A stretch of 64,000 nt of DNA from positions 1 through 64,000 of the forward strand of contig JAEWVF010000074.1 of NCBI GenBank assembly GCA_023459215.1. Reading direction: 5' to 3'. Source of the stretch: Chloroflexota bacterium. Lineage in GTDB: Bacteria; Chloroflexota; Anaerolineae; Anaerolineales; Villigracilaceae. The first letter of the stretch is position 1. Every line of letters begins with the position of its first letter. The notes under the pieces are model-generated. The model was not told where the DNA came from. It ran no database searches and saw only the letters and a program-made list of their open reading frames with translations. The position numbers and the translations under genes are program-made. Below, in pieces: positions 1 to 8,127 of this stretch.

Positions 1-20
1 CAAATTTTTCTGCAAAAACC

Positions 21-115
21 AGCGTAACCAGTCATTTACTGATTACGTTTTTGCGCCAAGCAAATTTGACTGGATACGCACTGGACACGAAAAAGCGTAA
101 TCAGTCAATTGACTG
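21..115 (+). promoter_or_regulatory. Duplicated inverted-repeat motif upstream of ECF sigma gene
   Basis: A 14-base motif AGCGTAAYCAGTCA occurs twice, at 21-34 and 94-107. Each copy runs into an inverted repeat. The second is a perfect palindrome, CAGTCAATTGACTG, at 102-115; the first is an imperfect version at about 30-42. A TATACT hexamer lies at 127-132, upstream of the sigma-factor start at 160. The arrangement looks like a pair of operator sites, but which protein would bind is unknown. Confidence 0.35.
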
Positions 116-159
116 GCCCAACCCTCTATACTGTAGAGAATTCTCAACAAAGGCCATGC

Positions 160-735
160 ATGGAAGATCAAATCGCAATTTCTCGCTTAAAACAAGGCGA
201 CCCTGGCGGACTTGAAACCCTGGTCAGGGATTATCAGGTACGCGCTGTTTACACAGCTTATATGATTCTTTTCGACCGTTCGCTCGCTGAAGAAATTGTC
301 CAGACAGCCTTCGTTCGGGTTGCCGAAAAGATTCAATACTTTGATGAACTGCGCCCGTTTGCGCCCTGGTTTTTACGGATTGTGGTCAACGAGGCGCTGC
401 GCGTCTCACGTCAGCAACGGTTAACAGTTTCGCTGGATGAAAACCCTGATGAAGCCAGCCTGACAGTCGCCCGTTGGCTGCTGGATCCGCAACCACGCCC
501 GGAAAAACTGGTTGAACTGGCCGAAACCCGCCAGGCTCTCCTGAATGCGCTACGATGCCTGCCCGCCGAACAGCGCGCGGTGGTGGTCATGCGCTACTAT
601 CTCGAGATGAGCGAGGCCGATATGTCGGCCAAGCTGGAGCGCCCCATCAGCACTATCAAGTGGCGGCTGCACACAGCCCGCGAACGCCTGAAAACCCTGT
701 TGCGCGCATCCCGTTTGTTCGAAGACAGGGAATAG
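160..735 (+). CDS. ECF-type RNA polymerase sigma factor (copy 1)
   Basis: A 191-residue sigma-70 family protein of the extracytoplasmic-function type. It would direct RNA polymerase to a stress or envelope regulon. The sigma-2 region is at about residues 20-85 (RAVYTAYMI..., AEEIVQTAFVRV, APWFLRIVVNEA) and the sigma-4 helix-turn-helix at about 125-180 (LPAEQRAVVVMRYY, ISTIKWRLHTARERL). I chose the start at 160 over an upstream ATG because the paralogue at 4888 starts at the same place in the same AGGCCATGCATGGA context. The membrane anti-sigma-like gene follows after 9 bases, the usual sigma/anti-sigma order. The identity as an ECF sigma factor is secure; the regulon is unknown. Confidence 0.92.
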   Translation: MEDQIAISRLKQGDPGGLETLVRDYQVRAVYTAYMILFDRSLAEEIVQTAFVRVAEKIQYFDELRPFAPWFLRIVVNEALRVSRQQRLTVSLDENPDEASLTVARWLLDPQPRPEKLVELAETRQALLNALRCLPAEQRAVVVMRYYLEMSEADMSAKLERPISTIKWRLHTARERLKTLLRASRLFEDRE

Positions 736-744
736 GAGAAATCC

Positions 745-2079
745 ATGGAAAACAAAACACCAAAATCCATTTTCCAGCAAGAATTGGAGCAGGAAATTTC
801 CCCGGCCCAGATCGAGCTATGGCCCGCTGTTCGAGAGCGCCTTGTTGCGAGAAAACACCCGTTATTCCAACAAGGAGAAAAAATGTCATCCAATCATTTT
901 CGCCGCGCCGCTTTTGCCGCATTGGCCCTGGCGTTCGCCTTTATCATTCTTAGCCTTACCCCTCAAGGGCAAGCATTTGCCCGGGAACTCCTGGGATACT
1001 TCACCATGGTTTCCGGGAAAACGCTTCCGGCCATGCCAACTGCGATTCCTGCCCCGATTTACACACTCGAGGCGGAGTTAATTCCGCTGAAACCAAGCTT
1101 GGCCGAACCCGAAAATTGCGGGGATGTAATTTCTCCAATCTCTTCTACCTTTATCTGCCAGCTACAGGATGCGCAGGCAAAGCTGGGGTTTGAAGTTAAG
1201 TCATTCCCGGCCAGGTATGTACAAGAACAATTCCGATTTATGGAGGTTTACCCGGAGTACCGGATCGCAGTGATTCGTTTTTCAGGGTATAGCTTATCGC
1301 AGGGGATTGGGGATTTTCCTGAGGATTGCCCTGGGTGCGCGGTTTACGAAAAAGCCGTGCAACCGGTTCAGGTAGGCGCACACCAGGCAGAATACGTTGC
1401 AGGTAGTTTTATCTTTGATGATGATGGAGGTATGACCTGGGAACCCGAGTCCGGGAGCTACAATTTGCGCTGGAAGGAAGGTGAGCGCTGGTACGCATTG
1501 TATGGTGAAAAATCCGTATTGAGCGGGCTTAGCCCGCTTGAAGTAAAAGAAAAAATGATCCAGATTGCTGAGGACCTGGCCAGCATCGAACAGGGCATTG
1601 ACCTGCTTAGCGCCGCGCATCAGCCGAGCATCAAAGACAGCATTGGGTTCACGCTCAAGGAACCAGGCATACTTCCAGAAGGTTTCCAGCAGGTGCCAGA
1701 CGGTAGTTGGAGCAACCTGACAACCATGCCGCGGGTTGGCATGAAGTACGTGTACAAGGCTGATGGGGAATTTGTAAATGCCCTGACGCTCTACCAAATG
1801 CTTATTCCATCCGATCACCAGACCCTGCGTAGGGAATTTGCCCTGATCTACCAGCATAAGTCACTGGTTGATGGGGAATGGACAGACACCGGCAGGGATG
1901 AGGAAATCCGCATCAACGGGGCTACCGGCTATTATCTGCAAGCTGACGAACTGGGAGCTTGCGCCCTGTACTGGCGGGACGATGAAAGGGAATACTTGTT
2001 GGAGTATCACTGGGACCCCACTTTTGGCGGCAGGCTGGACAAAGAGATGCTGGTCGCAATTGCCGAAAGCTTGAAATAG
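745..2079 (+). CDS. Membrane-anchored anti-sigma-like protein, two DUF4367-like domains
   Basis: A 444-residue protein with a cytoplasmic N-terminus of about 53 residues containing the motif QIELWP, one membrane helix (about 55-71) ending in LTPQGQA, and a large extracytoplasmic part. The protein encoded at 5453 shares this layout (QINLWP, LAFTPQGRA) but has only one outer domain; here the outer part appears duplicated (about 140-285 and 295-444), resembling DUF4367. Its position directly behind an ECF sigma gene suggests that the N-terminus binds the sigma factor and the outer domains sense an envelope signal. The sigma-binding role is inferred from context; no ZAS zinc motif is visible. Confidence 0.7.
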   Translation: MENKTPKSIFQQELEQEISPAQIELWPAVRERLVARKHPLFQQGEKMSSNHFRRAAFAALALAFAFIILSLTPQGQAFARELLGYFTMVSGKTLPAMPTAIPAPIYTLEAELIPLKPSLAEPENCGDVISPISSTFICQLQDAQAKLGFEVKSFPARYVQEQFRFMEVYPEYRIAVIRFSGYSLSQGIGDFPEDCPGCAVYEKAVQPVQVGAHQAEYVAGSFIFDDDGGMTWEPESGSYNLRWKEGERWYALYGEKSVLSGLSPLEVKEKMIQIAEDLASIEQGIDLLSAAHQPSIKDSIGFTLKEPGILPEGFQQVPDGSWSNLTTMPRVGMKYVYKADGEFVNALTLYQMLIPSDHQTLRREFALIYQHKSLVDGEWTDTGRDEEIRINGATGYYLQADELGACALYWRDDEREYLLEYHWDPTFGGRLDKEMLVAIAESLK

Positions 2080-2092
2080 GCTTAAACGAGGG

Positions 2093-2124
2093 ACAGCGCA
2101 GGCTTTCAGCCTGCGCTGTTTTTT
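2093..2124 (+). terminator. Rho-independent terminator
   Basis: A perfect 11-base-pair stem (ACAGCGCAGGC / GCCTGCGCTGT) with loop TTTCA is followed by six T. It ends the first sigma / anti-sigma unit. Confidence 0.92.
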
Positions 2125-2147
2125 GATTCCGCAAAAATCATTGAGGG

Positions 2148-2153
2148 TATAAT
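2148..2153 (+). promoter_or_regulatory. -10 hexamer of the membrane glycosyltransferase-like gene
   Basis: TATAAT lies 25 bases before the start at 2179. No good -35 hexamer is visible at 16-18 bases spacing. Confidence 0.45.
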
Positions 2154-2178
2154 TCCAACTCGCAAGCGGAGACCCATC

Positions 2179-4212
2179 ATGAAACCAGCTTTTCTCAAAC
2201 TCTTCAAGAGTGAAACTTTTCTTTCCATCCTGCTCATCCTTCTGGCGACAATCATCACCCACGGATTGCGCATCTCCTCGCTGGGATACTATCACGATGA
2301 CTGGTACCTGCTCTGGTCGGGCGCAGCGCGCGGCGCAGAAAGCATCATTCCGCTCTTCAGCACAGACCGGCCTTTCATGGGCGTACTCTATTCCTATTCT
2401 TACCGCTTGTTGGGCGATTATGTGCTGAACTGGCATCTTTACGCCTTGCTCTGGCGCTTCCTCGGCGCGCTGGCCTTTTACTGGATTTTGCGCCTGCTCT
2501 GGCCGCGTCAGAAATACCTGATCGCGCTGATGGCAGTCTTGTTCGTGGTTTATCCGGGTTTTCTCTCGCAACCAAATGCCAATACCAAACAAAATCATCT
2601 GATTGGGTTCGCCTCGGCCCTGTTCTCGATTGCGTTGATGCTCCAGGCGGTAAAAACGCGGGCGATGGCCTGGAAGGCGGCCTTCGTAACGCTCTCGGCC
2701 TTGCTGACTGCAAATTATTTATTCATCTACGAATATATGATCGGGTTCGAAGGCACCCGCCTGGCCCTGCTGGGATACCTGCTCTTTCAGGAAGGCCTGC
2801 GCGGATGGCTTAACCTATTAAAAGCGACGATCAAACAATGGTGGCCTTATCCGCTGGTGACGGGCATTTTCCTGTACTGGCGCATTTTCATTTTCGACAG
2901 CAGCCGCAATGCTACCGATGTTTCGCGCCTGGCTGAAGATTACCTGGGCAACCTGCGCTACATGTCCCTGCGCCTGGCCATTGAAACGTTCAAAGATTTT
3001 CTGAACACCACGGTTTTCGCCTGGTTTGTCAAGCCCTACAATTCCATTTCCGGCGCGGAATACTCTGACCTGGGCCGGGCGTTTCTGACCGCTGCTGTGG
3101 TTGTATTCCTGGTCTGGATTTTTGCCTTGATCCTGCGAAAATACCAGCCCCAGGCTGCGGAGGAGGCTGTCCTGCCGGAATTCTCGCGCGACCTGTTGCT
3201 GCTGGGTACGTTTATCACTTTTTGCGCGGTTTTCCCGGTGGTGCTCTCCGGCCGCAGCGTGGAGTTGACCGACGCCTACAAGAGCTACGGGCTGCATCCG
3301 ATCAGCGGCGTGATCCTGTTCGTGACCGGGATCGCGGTTGCTCTGCAACCCCGCCTGCGCCAGGCAGTTCTGTTGGCGCTGTTGTTCATCTCGGTCGCTA
3401 CCCAATCCCTTAACATCGACCGTTGGGAACGCTTCTGGCAATACGAGCGCGAAACCTGGTGGCAGTTGACCTGGCGCGCCCCAGATATTCTGGACGATAC
3501 AATGGTGATTGTCCAATTAAGGGAAGGCTATCGCTTGCAGCAGGATTACGAGATGTGGGGCCCGGTCAACCTGATCTACCGGCCCGGTCCGGCTGCGGCT
3601 CCGGCCATCCAGTCTGAGGTACTGACCACCGAAACGGCTTACGACATCATGCGTAACGAAGTGCGCGGGAATTTTGTGCGGGATATCCCGCTTAAGCGGA
3701 ATTTCAACAATTTGCTGTTAATCAGCATGCCAGGCAAGAACTCCTGCGCCCATATTATCGACGGCAGTCTGCCCGTGTATGCCGAGAGCGAAGAGCGTCT
3801 GGTGCAAATGGCTGGCCCTTATTCGGATGTTGGCCGCATCGTCCCGAACGGACAAGCGCCTGTGCCGCCGCCCGCCATCTTCGGCCCGGAGCCGGAGCAT
3901 GGCTGGTGCTACTACTACCAGAAAGCATCCCTGGCCCGCCAGGTGGGCGATTGGGCCGAAATCGTGCGCTTGTACGATGCGTTGCACAGCACCAACCTGA
4001 AACCGGGCGACCAGTCTGAGTGGTTCCCGTTCTTCGAGGGGCTGGTCAACGTTGGGAGGGAAGAGGATGCCCGCAAAATCGTCAAACAGGAGTTCAAAGG
4101 CCGCGAAAGACTGCGCTACCCGCTCTGCCAAACGCTCAGTAACGATCCGGGTTATCCACAAGATTATGGGTATCAATACCCCAAAATCCGTGAAATCTTG
4201 TGCGACTCATAG
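2179..4212 (+). CDS. Multi-pass membrane protein, GT-C glycosyltransferase-like
   Basis: A 677-residue protein with roughly ten hydrophobic segments in its first 420 residues and a soluble C-terminal part of about 240 residues. The first outer loop carries YYHDDWYLLW (about residue 36), an Asp pair after the first helix as in GT-C polyprenyl-phosphate sugar transferases, where such acids bind the lipid-linked donor or metal. The gene stands alone between a terminator at each end. I do not recognise a named family, and the substrate cannot be read from the sequence. The membrane topology is clear; the transferase activity is inferred from the acidic loop motif only. Confidence 0.6.
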   Translation: MKPAFLKLFKSETFLSILLILLATIITHGLRISSLGYYHDDWYLLWSGAARGAESIIPLFSTDRPFMGVLYSYSYRLLGDYVLNWHLYALLWRFLGALAFYWILRLLWPRQKYLIALMAVLFVVYPGFLSQPNANTKQNHLIGFASALFSIALMLQAVKTRAMAWKAAFVTLSALLTANYLFIYEYMIGFEGTRLALLGYLLFQEGLRGWLNLLKATIKQWWPYPLVTGIFLYWRIFIFDSSRNATDVSRLAEDYLGNLRYMSLRLAIETFKDFLNTTVFAWFVKPYNSISGAEYSDLGRAFLTAAVVVFLVWIFALILRKYQPQAAEEAVLPEFSRDLLLLGTFITFCAVFPVVLSGRSVELTDAYKSYGLHPISGVILFVTGIAVALQPRLRQAVLLALLFISVATQSLNIDRWERFWQYERETWWQLTWRAPDILDDTMVIVQLREGYRLQQDYEMWGPVNLIYRPGPAAAPAIQSEVLTTETAYDIMRNEVRGNFVRDIPLKRNFNNLLLISMPGKNSCAHIIDGSLPVYAESEERLVQMAGPYSDVGRIVPNGQAPVPPPAIFGPEPEHGWCYYYQKASLARQVGDWAEIVRLYDALHSTNLKPGDQSEWFPFFEGLVNVGREEDARKIVKQEFKGRERLRYPLCQTLSNDPGYPQDYGYQYPKIREILCDS

Positions 4213-4214
4213 TA

Positions 4215-4240
4215 AAAACGCCACCTGTAGGTGGCGTTTT
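4215..4240 (+). terminator. Rho-independent terminator, usable from both sides
   Basis: The stem AAAACGCCACC / GGTGGCGTTTT has a TGTA loop and is followed by CTTTTC. It begins two bases after the stop of the membrane-protein gene and also lies downstream of the minus-strand gene ending at 4305. Confidence 0.85.
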
Positions 4241-4304
4241 CTTTTCGATGCATGCAACTGGTTCTTTGGGAGTAGAGCAGTAACAAAAAAATAAGCAAAT
4301 AGAA

Positions 4305-4748
4305 TTACTTTTTACCCAACATCTCATCAAGGATTTGGGAGGCTTCGGCCACCAGACCTGGACAAACAGTCTTGAACAGGTTTTGTTCTTGGGCCTGGCG
4401 CAAACCTTCCGGGGTGCCAATCTGACAGCCGAGCAGTTCGCTGCAACGCAATCCACCGGTGCGCCGCGAAAATTCAGCGCAAAACTGACGGGTAAGTTCG
4501 TAGGTATGCTCTTTGGCAGCCTTGTCATCGGGTTTGGTGTACCCTTTCTCCAGCCCAAGCGCCATCAGCGCGCCGCTGACTGCCCCACAGACTTCACCCT
4601 GGCGGCCCATCCCGCCGCCGAAGGCCGCGCTGAGTTTGAAGGCCACCTCCTCGGGCAAGCCATGTTGTTCAGCGCGCGCAACCAGCACTGCCTGTGAACA
4701 ACTGTACCCGGCAGCAAAGAGTTGGGCGGCTTTTTCGTTGGGATTCAT
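4305..4748 (-). CDS. C_GCAxxG_C_C family redox protein
   Basis: A 147-residue cytoplasmic protein of the family named after its cysteine pattern. The visible cysteines are C17 (GYSCSQAVL), C54 in GEVCGAVSGALMALG, C89, C101, C107 and C128 (VCPGLV). Members are thought to be redox-active or metal-binding, often beside electron-transfer genes; no precise reaction is established. Length matches the family. The gene is alone on this strand, between the two sigma-factor loci, so its context gives no further hint. Confidence 0.88.
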   Translation of the reverse strand: MNPNEKAAQLFAAGYSCSQAVLVARAEQHGLPEEVAFKLSAAFGGGMGRQGEVCGAVSGALMALGLEKGYTKPDDKAAKEHTYELTRQFCAEFSRRTGGLRCSELLGCQIGTPEGLRQAQEQNLFKTVCPGLVAEASQILDEMLGKK

Positions 4749-4887
4749 GATGACTCTCCGTTTCTATGATGAATTTTCCCGCCCATTGTAATCTTAATCC
4801 GGCGATTAGATGCAAAAGAGCTATCGTTTTCACCTTTCAGGGGATATTATCAGTAGAGGACCTCATCCCTAACCCAAAAGGCCATGC

Positions 4888-5466
4888 ATGGACGAACAAC
4901 AAGCCATTGCTCGATTAAAACAAGGCGACCTGAGCGGACTGGAATTTCTGGTGCAACAGCACCAGGCCAAAGCCATCCACACAGCCTACCTGATTCTGGG
5001 CGACCCGGCCCAGGCCGAAGATCTGGTGCAAACAGCGTTCCTGCGTGTGGCGCGCAAGATCAATCAGTTCGACGACCGGCGGGCATTCCGCCCCTGGTTC
5101 TTGCGCGCCATTGTCCACGATGCGCTTAAGGCCGCAAAGCGCCAGCAGCGCAGCCTTTCGCTGGATGAACCGTCCGGAAGCATCGCCGACTGGCTGCTGG
5201 ACGCCGCATCCTTGCCGGAAGAGCTGGCCGAAGCCAACGATCTGCAACAGCGGGTCTGGAACGCGCTCCAGCAACTGACGCCCGAACAGCGCGCGGTCAT
5301 CATCCAGCGCCACTTCCTGGAAATGGGCGAAGCCGAAATGGCGGCAAAGTTTCAGCGCCCGGCCAGCACCATCAAATGGTGGCTGCACACCGCCCGCGAA
5401 CGTCTCAAAAGCCTCTTAGGCGCGTACCAGCGCGGGATTTCAGGAGAAAAGCATGAAAACCGATAA
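4888..5466 (+). CDS. ECF-type RNA polymerase sigma factor (copy 2)
   Basis: A 192-residue paralogue of the sigma factor at 160, alike along its whole length (MDEQQAIARLKQGDLSGLE against MEDQIAISRLKQGDPGGLE). Sigma-2 is at about 20-85 and sigma-4 at about 125-180 (LTPEQRAVIIQRHFLEMGEAEM, STIKWWLHTARERLKSLL). The start is the ATG in AGGCCATGCATGG; the other ATG four bases upstream is in the wrong frame. It overlaps the downstream anti-sigma-like gene by 14 bases, so the two are probably translationally coupled. The paralogous pairs lie only about 4 kb apart, suggesting a local duplication followed by divergence. Confidence 0.92.
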   Translation: MDEQQAIARLKQGDLSGLEFLVQQHQAKAIHTAYLILGDPAQAEDLVQTAFLRVARKINQFDDRRAFRPWFLRAIVHDALKAAKRQQRSLSLDEPSGSIADWLLDAASLPEELAEANDLQQRVWNALQQLTPEQRAVIIQRHFLEMGEAEMAAKFQRPASTIKWWLHTARERLKSLLGAYQRGISGEKHENR

Positions 5467-6262
5467 ACTCAACCTAATCCTGAGCGACCTGGCCGAAAAG
5501 GCTGCGCCTGCATCACAGATCAACCTGTGGCCGCGGCTCAGCGCCCGCCTGCAAACGAGCACATGGCAATCTCAAACAGGAGACCCCATGAAAACCGTAT
5601 TTCAAAACACCCTGTCCCGCCGCCTGACCTTGGCGGCGCTGGCACTGGCCTTCGTTTTTTCCCTGCTGGCATTTACCCCCCAGGGACGCGCCCTGGCGCA
5701 GGGCATACTGCAACTCTTCAGTCGCGCCAGCCAGGATCGTTATCCGCTGCAAGCCTGGCAGATGACCCCGCCCGTGGCATCATCATCCGAATCACCCTTC
5801 CAGCTTTCCTTCCAGGAAGCGGAGGCCCAGGCCGGGTTCGATACCTTCGCTCCGCCTGAACCACCTGCCGGGATGATTTTCCTGGGCGCATCCTACGATA
5901 GCCAACATCAGATTGTGGCCCAGTCTTTTGGCCGCGAACCAGACAGCTTCGAACTGACCCTCTGGCAGCAGCCGCTTGAAGTTCACCAATCCTGTGGCGA
6001 CATCAGCAATTACTGCGACAACATCACCGGCGGCGATTTGGTTGGGGCCAGCGCCGAGGTGCAAACCGTCCAGATTGGCGCGATAAGCGGCGAGTATGTG
6101 GAGGGCGTCTGGAATTTGACCGATAACGGCCCGGTCTGGGAGCCGACACCCTTTATGAAAACCCTGCGCTGGCAGACCGCTGAGATGGTTTTTGTCCTGA
6201 CCTACATGGGCATGGAACTGGATCAGGAGGCGCTCATCGCCCTGGCCGCCAGCCTGCGCTAA
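5453..6262 (+). CDS. Membrane-anchored anti-sigma-like protein (single sensor domain)
   Basis: A 269-residue paralogue of the protein at 745. The cytoplasmic segment of about 57 residues carries ASQINLWPRL. One membrane helix (about 58-75) ends in LAFTPQGRALAQG. One outer domain of about 190 residues contains the conserved middle (FQEAEAQAGFDTF, SGEYVEGVWNLTDNGPVWEP). It is probably the membrane antagonist of the sigma factor it overlaps, sensing an outer signal; that is inferred from gene order and topology. Compared with the 444-residue copy it lacks the second outer domain. Confidence 0.68.
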   Translation: MKTDKLNLILSDLAEKAAPASQINLWPRLSARLQTSTWQSQTGDPMKTVFQNTLSRRLTLAALALAFVFSLLAFTPQGRALAQGILQLFSRASQDRYPLQAWQMTPPVASSSESPFQLSFQEAEAQAGFDTFAPPEPPAGMIFLGASYDSQHQIVAQSFGREPDSFELTLWQQPLEVHQSCGDISNYCDNITGGDLVGASAEVQTVQIGAISGEYVEGVWNLTDNGPVWEPTPFMKTLRWQTAEMVFVLTYMGMELDQEALIALAASLR

Positions 6263-6275
6263 ATATTCAATTTCA

Positions 6276-6315
6276 ACAAAAACAGGATGGAGCCTGCGCT
6301 TCATCCTGTTTTTGT
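6276..6315 (+). terminator. Rho-independent terminator, bidirectional
   Basis: A 14-base-pair stem (ACAAAAACAGGATG / CATCCTGTTTTTGT) with a 12-base loop lies between the converging anti-sigma-like and ettA genes. The A-run before and T-run after let it serve both strands. Confidence 0.88.
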
Positions 6316-6333
6316 ATTCTCAACTTTCCGTGC

Positions 6334-8004
6334 CTACCGCTTCAACGTCCGATACTTGACCCGCGTTGGCTTGACATCTTTGCCGTAACGCTTCTTGTAG
6401 TCTTCCTCGTAATCGCTCCAATTGCCCAGGAACAGGCGCGCCTGACTGTCACCTTCAAAAGCCAAAATGTGGGTGCAGATGCGGTCGAGGAACCAGCGGT
6501 CGTGGCTGACCACCACCGCGCAGCCCGCGAACTCTTCCAGCGCGTCTTCGAGCGCGCGCAGGGTGTTCACATCCAGGTCGTTGGTCGGTTCGTCGAGCAG
6601 GAGTACGTTGTGGCCTTCCTTGAGCATCTTCGCCAGGTGGACGCGGTTGCGCTCGCCGCCCGAAAGCGTGCCAACCTTCTTTTGCTGGTCGGCCCCGGCG
6701 AAGTTGAACGATGAACAGTAACCGCGCGCGTTAACCTTGCGCGTTCCCAACTCCAACTGCTCGGCGCCACCGGTAATCTCTTCATAGACGGTTTTCTCAG
6801 GGTCGAGGGTGCGGCTCTGGTCAGCGTAACCCAGCTTCACGGTTTCGCCGAGCTGGATGTCGCCGCTGTCGGGCTTTTCCTGCCCGACAATCATTTTCAG
6901 CAGGGTGGTTTTGCCCGCGCCATTGGGACCGACGATACCCACAATCGAACCGGGTTCGATGGTCGCTGAGAAGTTGTCCAGGATCAGGCGTTCGCCGAAG
7001 CTTTTGCTGACGCCGTTTACCTGGATGACATTCTTGCCCAATTTGGGTCCCGGCGGGATATAGATTTCCTGCTCGCTGCGATATTTTTCCACTTCCTGAG
7101 AGAGCAGTTTCTCATACGCAGTGACACGCGCCTGGCCCTTGGACTGGCGCGCCTTGGGAGACATGCGAATCCACTCCAACTCGCGCTCCAACGTTTTCTG
7201 GCGCTTCGATTCGGATTTTTCCTCCTGGCGCAGCGCTTCCTGTTTCTGCTCCAGCCACGAGGAGTAATTGCCCTTCCAGGGAATGCCATAGCCGCGATCC
7301 AGCTCCAAAATCCAGCCGGCAACGTTGTCGAGGAAGTAGCGGTCGTGGGTCACGGCGATGACCGTTCCCTTGTACTGCTGGAGGTGATGTTCCAGCCAGG
7401 CCACCGATTCAGCGTCGAGGTGGTTGGTGGGTTCATCGAGCAGGAGAATGTCAGGTTCCGTGAGCAGCAGGCGGGTCAGCGCGACGCGCCGCTTCTCGCC
7501 GCCGGAACAAACCTTGATGGGTGTATCGCCCGGCGGGCAGCGCAGCGCCTCCATGGCAACATCCAGGTGCGAATCAAGGTTCCAGGCATCGACTTTGTCC
7601 AGCGCATCCTGCAATTTGCCCTGCTCCTCGATCAGCGCGTCGAAATCGGCATCGGGATCGGCGAATTTGGCGTTGACCTCGTCGAATTTGGCGAGCATAT
7701 CCACCACCGGCTGGACGGCCTCGCGGATAATCTCAATCACGGTTTTCTCGGGGTCGAGTTCCGGTTCCTGCGGCAGGTAGCCGACGGTATAACCCTTGCT
7801 CATGGCGATTTCGCCAACATAATCCTGATCGACGCCGGCCATGATGCGCAGCAGGGTGGATTTGCCCGCGCCGTTCAGGCCGAGCACGCCGATCTTGGCG
7901 CCGTAGTAAAAGCCGAGCGAAATATCGCGCAGCACTTGTTTGTTGGGAGGATGGATGCGCCCAACGCGCATCATGGAATAAATGACCTGGGTATCGGAAG
8001 GCAT
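6334..8004 (-). CDS. ettA: Energy-dependent translational throttle protein EttA (ABC-F)
   Basis: A 556-residue soluble ABC-F ATPase, matching the roughly 555 residues of E. coli EttA. It binds the ribosomal E site and gates the first translation steps according to the ATP/ADP ratio. There are two ABC domains: Walker A GLNGAGKST at about 42-50 and GPNGAGKTT at about 360, signatures CSGGEKRRV and LSGGERNRV, Walker B LLLDEPTNHLD and LLLDEPTNDLD, and a charged linker between them. The N-terminus reads YSMMRVGRIHPP, typical of EttA. I start at the ATG of MPSDTQ; the 14 codons upstream in frame come from a simple intergenic repeat. It is transcribed alone toward a shared terminator. Confidence 0.95.
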   Translation of the reverse strand: MPSDTQVIYSMMRVGRIHPPNKQVLRDISLGFYYGAKIGVLGLNGAGKSTLLRIMAGVDQDYVGEIAMSKGYTVGYLPQEPELDPEKTVIEIIREAVQPVVDMLAKFDEVNAKFADPDADFDALIEEQGKLQDALDKVDAWNLDSHLDVAMEALRCPPGDTPIKVCSGGEKRRVALTRLLLTEPDILLLDEPTNHLDAESVAWLEHHLQQYKGTVIAVTHDRYFLDNVAGWILELDRGYGIPWKGNYSSWLEQKQEALRQEEKSESKRQKTLERELEWIRMSPKARQSKGQARVTAYEKLLSQEVEKYRSEQEIYIPPGPKLGKNVIQVNGVSKSFGERLILDNFSATIEPGSIVGIVGPNGAGKTTLLKMIVGQEKPDSGDIQLGETVKLGYADQSRTLDPEKTVYEEITGGAEQLELGTRKVNARGYCSSFNFAGADQQKKVGTLSGGERNRVHLAKMLKEGHNVLLLDEPTNDLDVNTLRALEDALEEFAGCAVVVSHDRWFLDRICTHILAFEGDSQARLFLGNWSDYEEDYKKRYGKDVKPTRVKYRTLKR

Positions 8005-8009
8005 GTCAG

Positions 8010-8040
8010 TCTCGATTTTGGATTTTAGATTTTGGATTGC
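8010..8040. repeat. Short GATTTTGGAT/TTTAGATTTTGGAT tandem repeat
   Basis: Two and a half copies of a GATTTTGG/GATTTTAG unit sit directly upstream of the ettA start. Read on the minus strand in frame they give a spurious IQNLKSKIE-type extension, a common artefact in Chloroflexota and Cyanobacteria. Confidence 0.6.
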
Positions 8041-8047
8041 AGACATC

Positions 8048-8069
8048 GTCCCCGTTAGGGGATTGAAAC
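8048..8069. repeat. Solitary CRISPR-repeat-like sequence
   Basis: The sequence is GT, then the hairpin CCCC-GTTA-GGGG, then ATTGAAAC, the 3' end typical of many type I and III CRISPR repeats. Only one copy is present: no second copy follows within spacer distance and there is no cas gene in the window. It may be a degenerate remnant or a chance match. Confidence 0.4.
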
Positions 8070-8127
8070 GGAGTGATTTTACCGTATTATGTTTCCATGC
8101 GAAAATAATGTCCGGCGCATCGCCCTA

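Noticed and set aside
8005..8046. 14-codon extension of EttA
   Set aside because: It is made from a simple GATTTTGG repeat, and E. coli EttA length and N-terminus match the start at 8004.
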